A stretch of 6,780 nt of DNA from Microbacteriaceae bacterium UBA963 (lineage in GTDB: Bacteria > Actinomycetota > Actinomycetes > Actinomycetales > Microbacteriaceae): NCBI GenBank assembly GCA_002292955.1, contig DBCH01000017.1:3835-10614 (forward strand), written 5' to 3'. Below, piece by piece: positions 5,845 to 6,780 of this stretch (the stretch's first letter is position 1; each line of letters opens with the position of its first letter). Below the pieces are notes generated by a model, which made no database searches, was not told the DNA's origin, and worked only from the letters and a program-made list of their open reading frames with translations. The translations under genes were made by a program, and so were the position numbers.

Positions 5845-6780
5845 CGGTGGACCCGCCACCCACGCAGCTCGAGATCTGCCATGAGACCCTCGGCAACATC
5901 CGGCAACACCGAGAACTCAACCATGCCCAGCTGCGCACCCTCGGCGTGATCAAGGCGCATGTCTTCGAGGTTGATGTTGAGTTCGCCCACTTCGGTGAGA
6001 AGCTTGGCAAGTTGCCCCGGCTTGTCGTCAACGAGCACCGTGATGCTGGCAAAACGGCGGCGCTCACCGTGCTTACCGGGCAGTCGGGAGACTCCAGCGT
6101 TTCCGCCAGCCAACTCTTCGGCCAAAACGCGCCGGGCACCCGGTGCATCCATGTCACGCAGTGCCGTTGTCATGGCCTCGAGGTCACGTGCAAAATTCTC
6201 GAGGATGCCCACCACGGCGTCGCGGTTGGCGCTCAGGATTTGAATCCACAGCTCGGGCGAGCTGGCGGCGATGCGTGTGACATCGCGCACTCCCTGACCA
6301 GCTAAACGCACGGCATCGTCACTGGCCACCGCAAGCTGTTTTGCCATCAGGCTCGACACGATCTGAGGGACGTGAGAGACCAGCCCCACCGCAGCGTCGT
6401 GGTCTTCCGGAGACATCTCGATCGGCACGGCGCCCAGATCCAGCGCGAGGTCTTCCACCACGGCAAGCGCCCACGCGGGAGTTTCTTCGTCACGACAGAC
6501 CACCCACGGTCGCCCGATGAATAAATCTCCGACCGCCGAGATTGCTCCCCCGCGTTCGCGGCCGGCTAGCGGGTGTGAACCGATGTAGTTGACCAGGTTG
6601 ACGCCCCGATCCTGCAACTGGTGCAACGGGGTCAGTTTGACACTCGCCACGTCGGTAACAACAGCCTCGGGAAAACGGGCCAGCTCGGCCTGGATCACGT
6701 CGGCCGTAACATCCGGGGGAACGGCCACGACGATGAGCACCGGGGCGTCATCAGATTGCGCAACGCGGCCCGCGCCAAGA
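5841..6780 (-). CDS. tyrA: Prephenate dehydrogenase with C-terminal ACT domain (5' end missing)
   Basis: Only the last 312 residues are in the window; the frame is open to position 6780, so the N-terminal GxGxxG part of the NAD(P)-binding fold lies outside. The enzyme oxidatively decarboxylates prephenate to 4-hydroxyphenylpyruvate for tyrosine synthesis (an arogenate-using variant cannot be excluded). In visible numbering: VLIVVAVPPD (14-23) ends a Rossmann strand, DVASVK is at 43-48, GSHPLAGRERGG is at 67-78 with the family's active-site His, HD at 127-128, SHVPQ at 135-139, and RDVTRIAASSP at 165-175 with the prephenate-binding Arg region. An ACT domain (about 244-312, ITVLVDDKPGQLAKLL) suggests amino-acid feedback control, probably by tyrosine. 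A GTG at 6740 is in frame but lies inside the Rossmann fold and is not the start. The stop overlaps cmk by 4 nt. Confidence 0.95.
   Translation of the reverse strand, partial: LGAGRVAQSDDAPVLIVVAVPPDVTADVIQAELARFPEAVVTDVASVKLTPLHQLQDRGVNLVNYIGSHPLAGRERGGAISAVGDLFIGRPWVVCRDEETPAWALAVVEDLALDLGAVPIEMSPEDHDAAVGLVSHVPQIVSSLMAKQLAVASDDAVRLAGQGVRDVTRIAASSPELWIQILSANRDAVVGILENFARDLEAMTTALRDMDAPGARRVLAEELAGGNAGVSRLPGKHGERRRFASITVLVDDKPGQLAKLLTEVGELNINLEDMRLDHAEGAQLGMVEFSVLPDVAEGLMADLELRGWRVHR

Overview
The window reads as actinobacterial chromosome, most likely Microbacteriaceae or a close relative. This is inferred from the fairly high GC, the GTG starts, the style of the Der, Cmk and TyrA proteins, and the tyrA-cmk-der order known from that group. 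Every gene I can support lies on the minus strand, so transcription runs from the right edge to the left edge.

Right to left, the layout is as follows. A prephenate dehydrogenase gene (tyrA, 5' end cut off by the window) overlaps cytidylate kinase (cmk) by 4 nt. After a 15-nt gap comes the ribosome-assembly GTPase gene der. A 44-nt gap leads to a Nudix hydrolase gene with a strong ribosome binding site. Seven nt later comes a TMEM175/DUF1211-type six-helix membrane protein (putative K+ channel), whose stop codon overlaps (GTGA) the start of a metallophosphoesterase lipoprotein of the purple-acid-phosphatase type. A gap of about 110 nt follows, holding a near-perfect dyad and at most a weak promoter. 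Then come two tandem, clearly duplicated lipoprotein genes of a family I do not recognise. The left edge carries the first 20 nt of what looks like a tRNA-Pro gene, also on the minus strand.

Functionally there are two blocks. The right block is housekeeping: tyrosine biosynthesis, CMP/dCMP phosphorylation and 50S subunit maturation. The left block, downstream of der, is envelope-directed accessory material: an ion-channel-like protein, an exported phosphoesterase and two exported small lipoproteins. The Nudix gene sits between the two blocks. I found no insertion sequence, CRISPR array, phage gene or complete RNA gene. The least understood parts are the duplicated lipoproteins, the 12-bp in-frame repeat array at the 3' end of the TMEM175 gene, and the tight coupling of the channel gene to the phosphoesterase gene. 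I see no clearly new multi-gene system.
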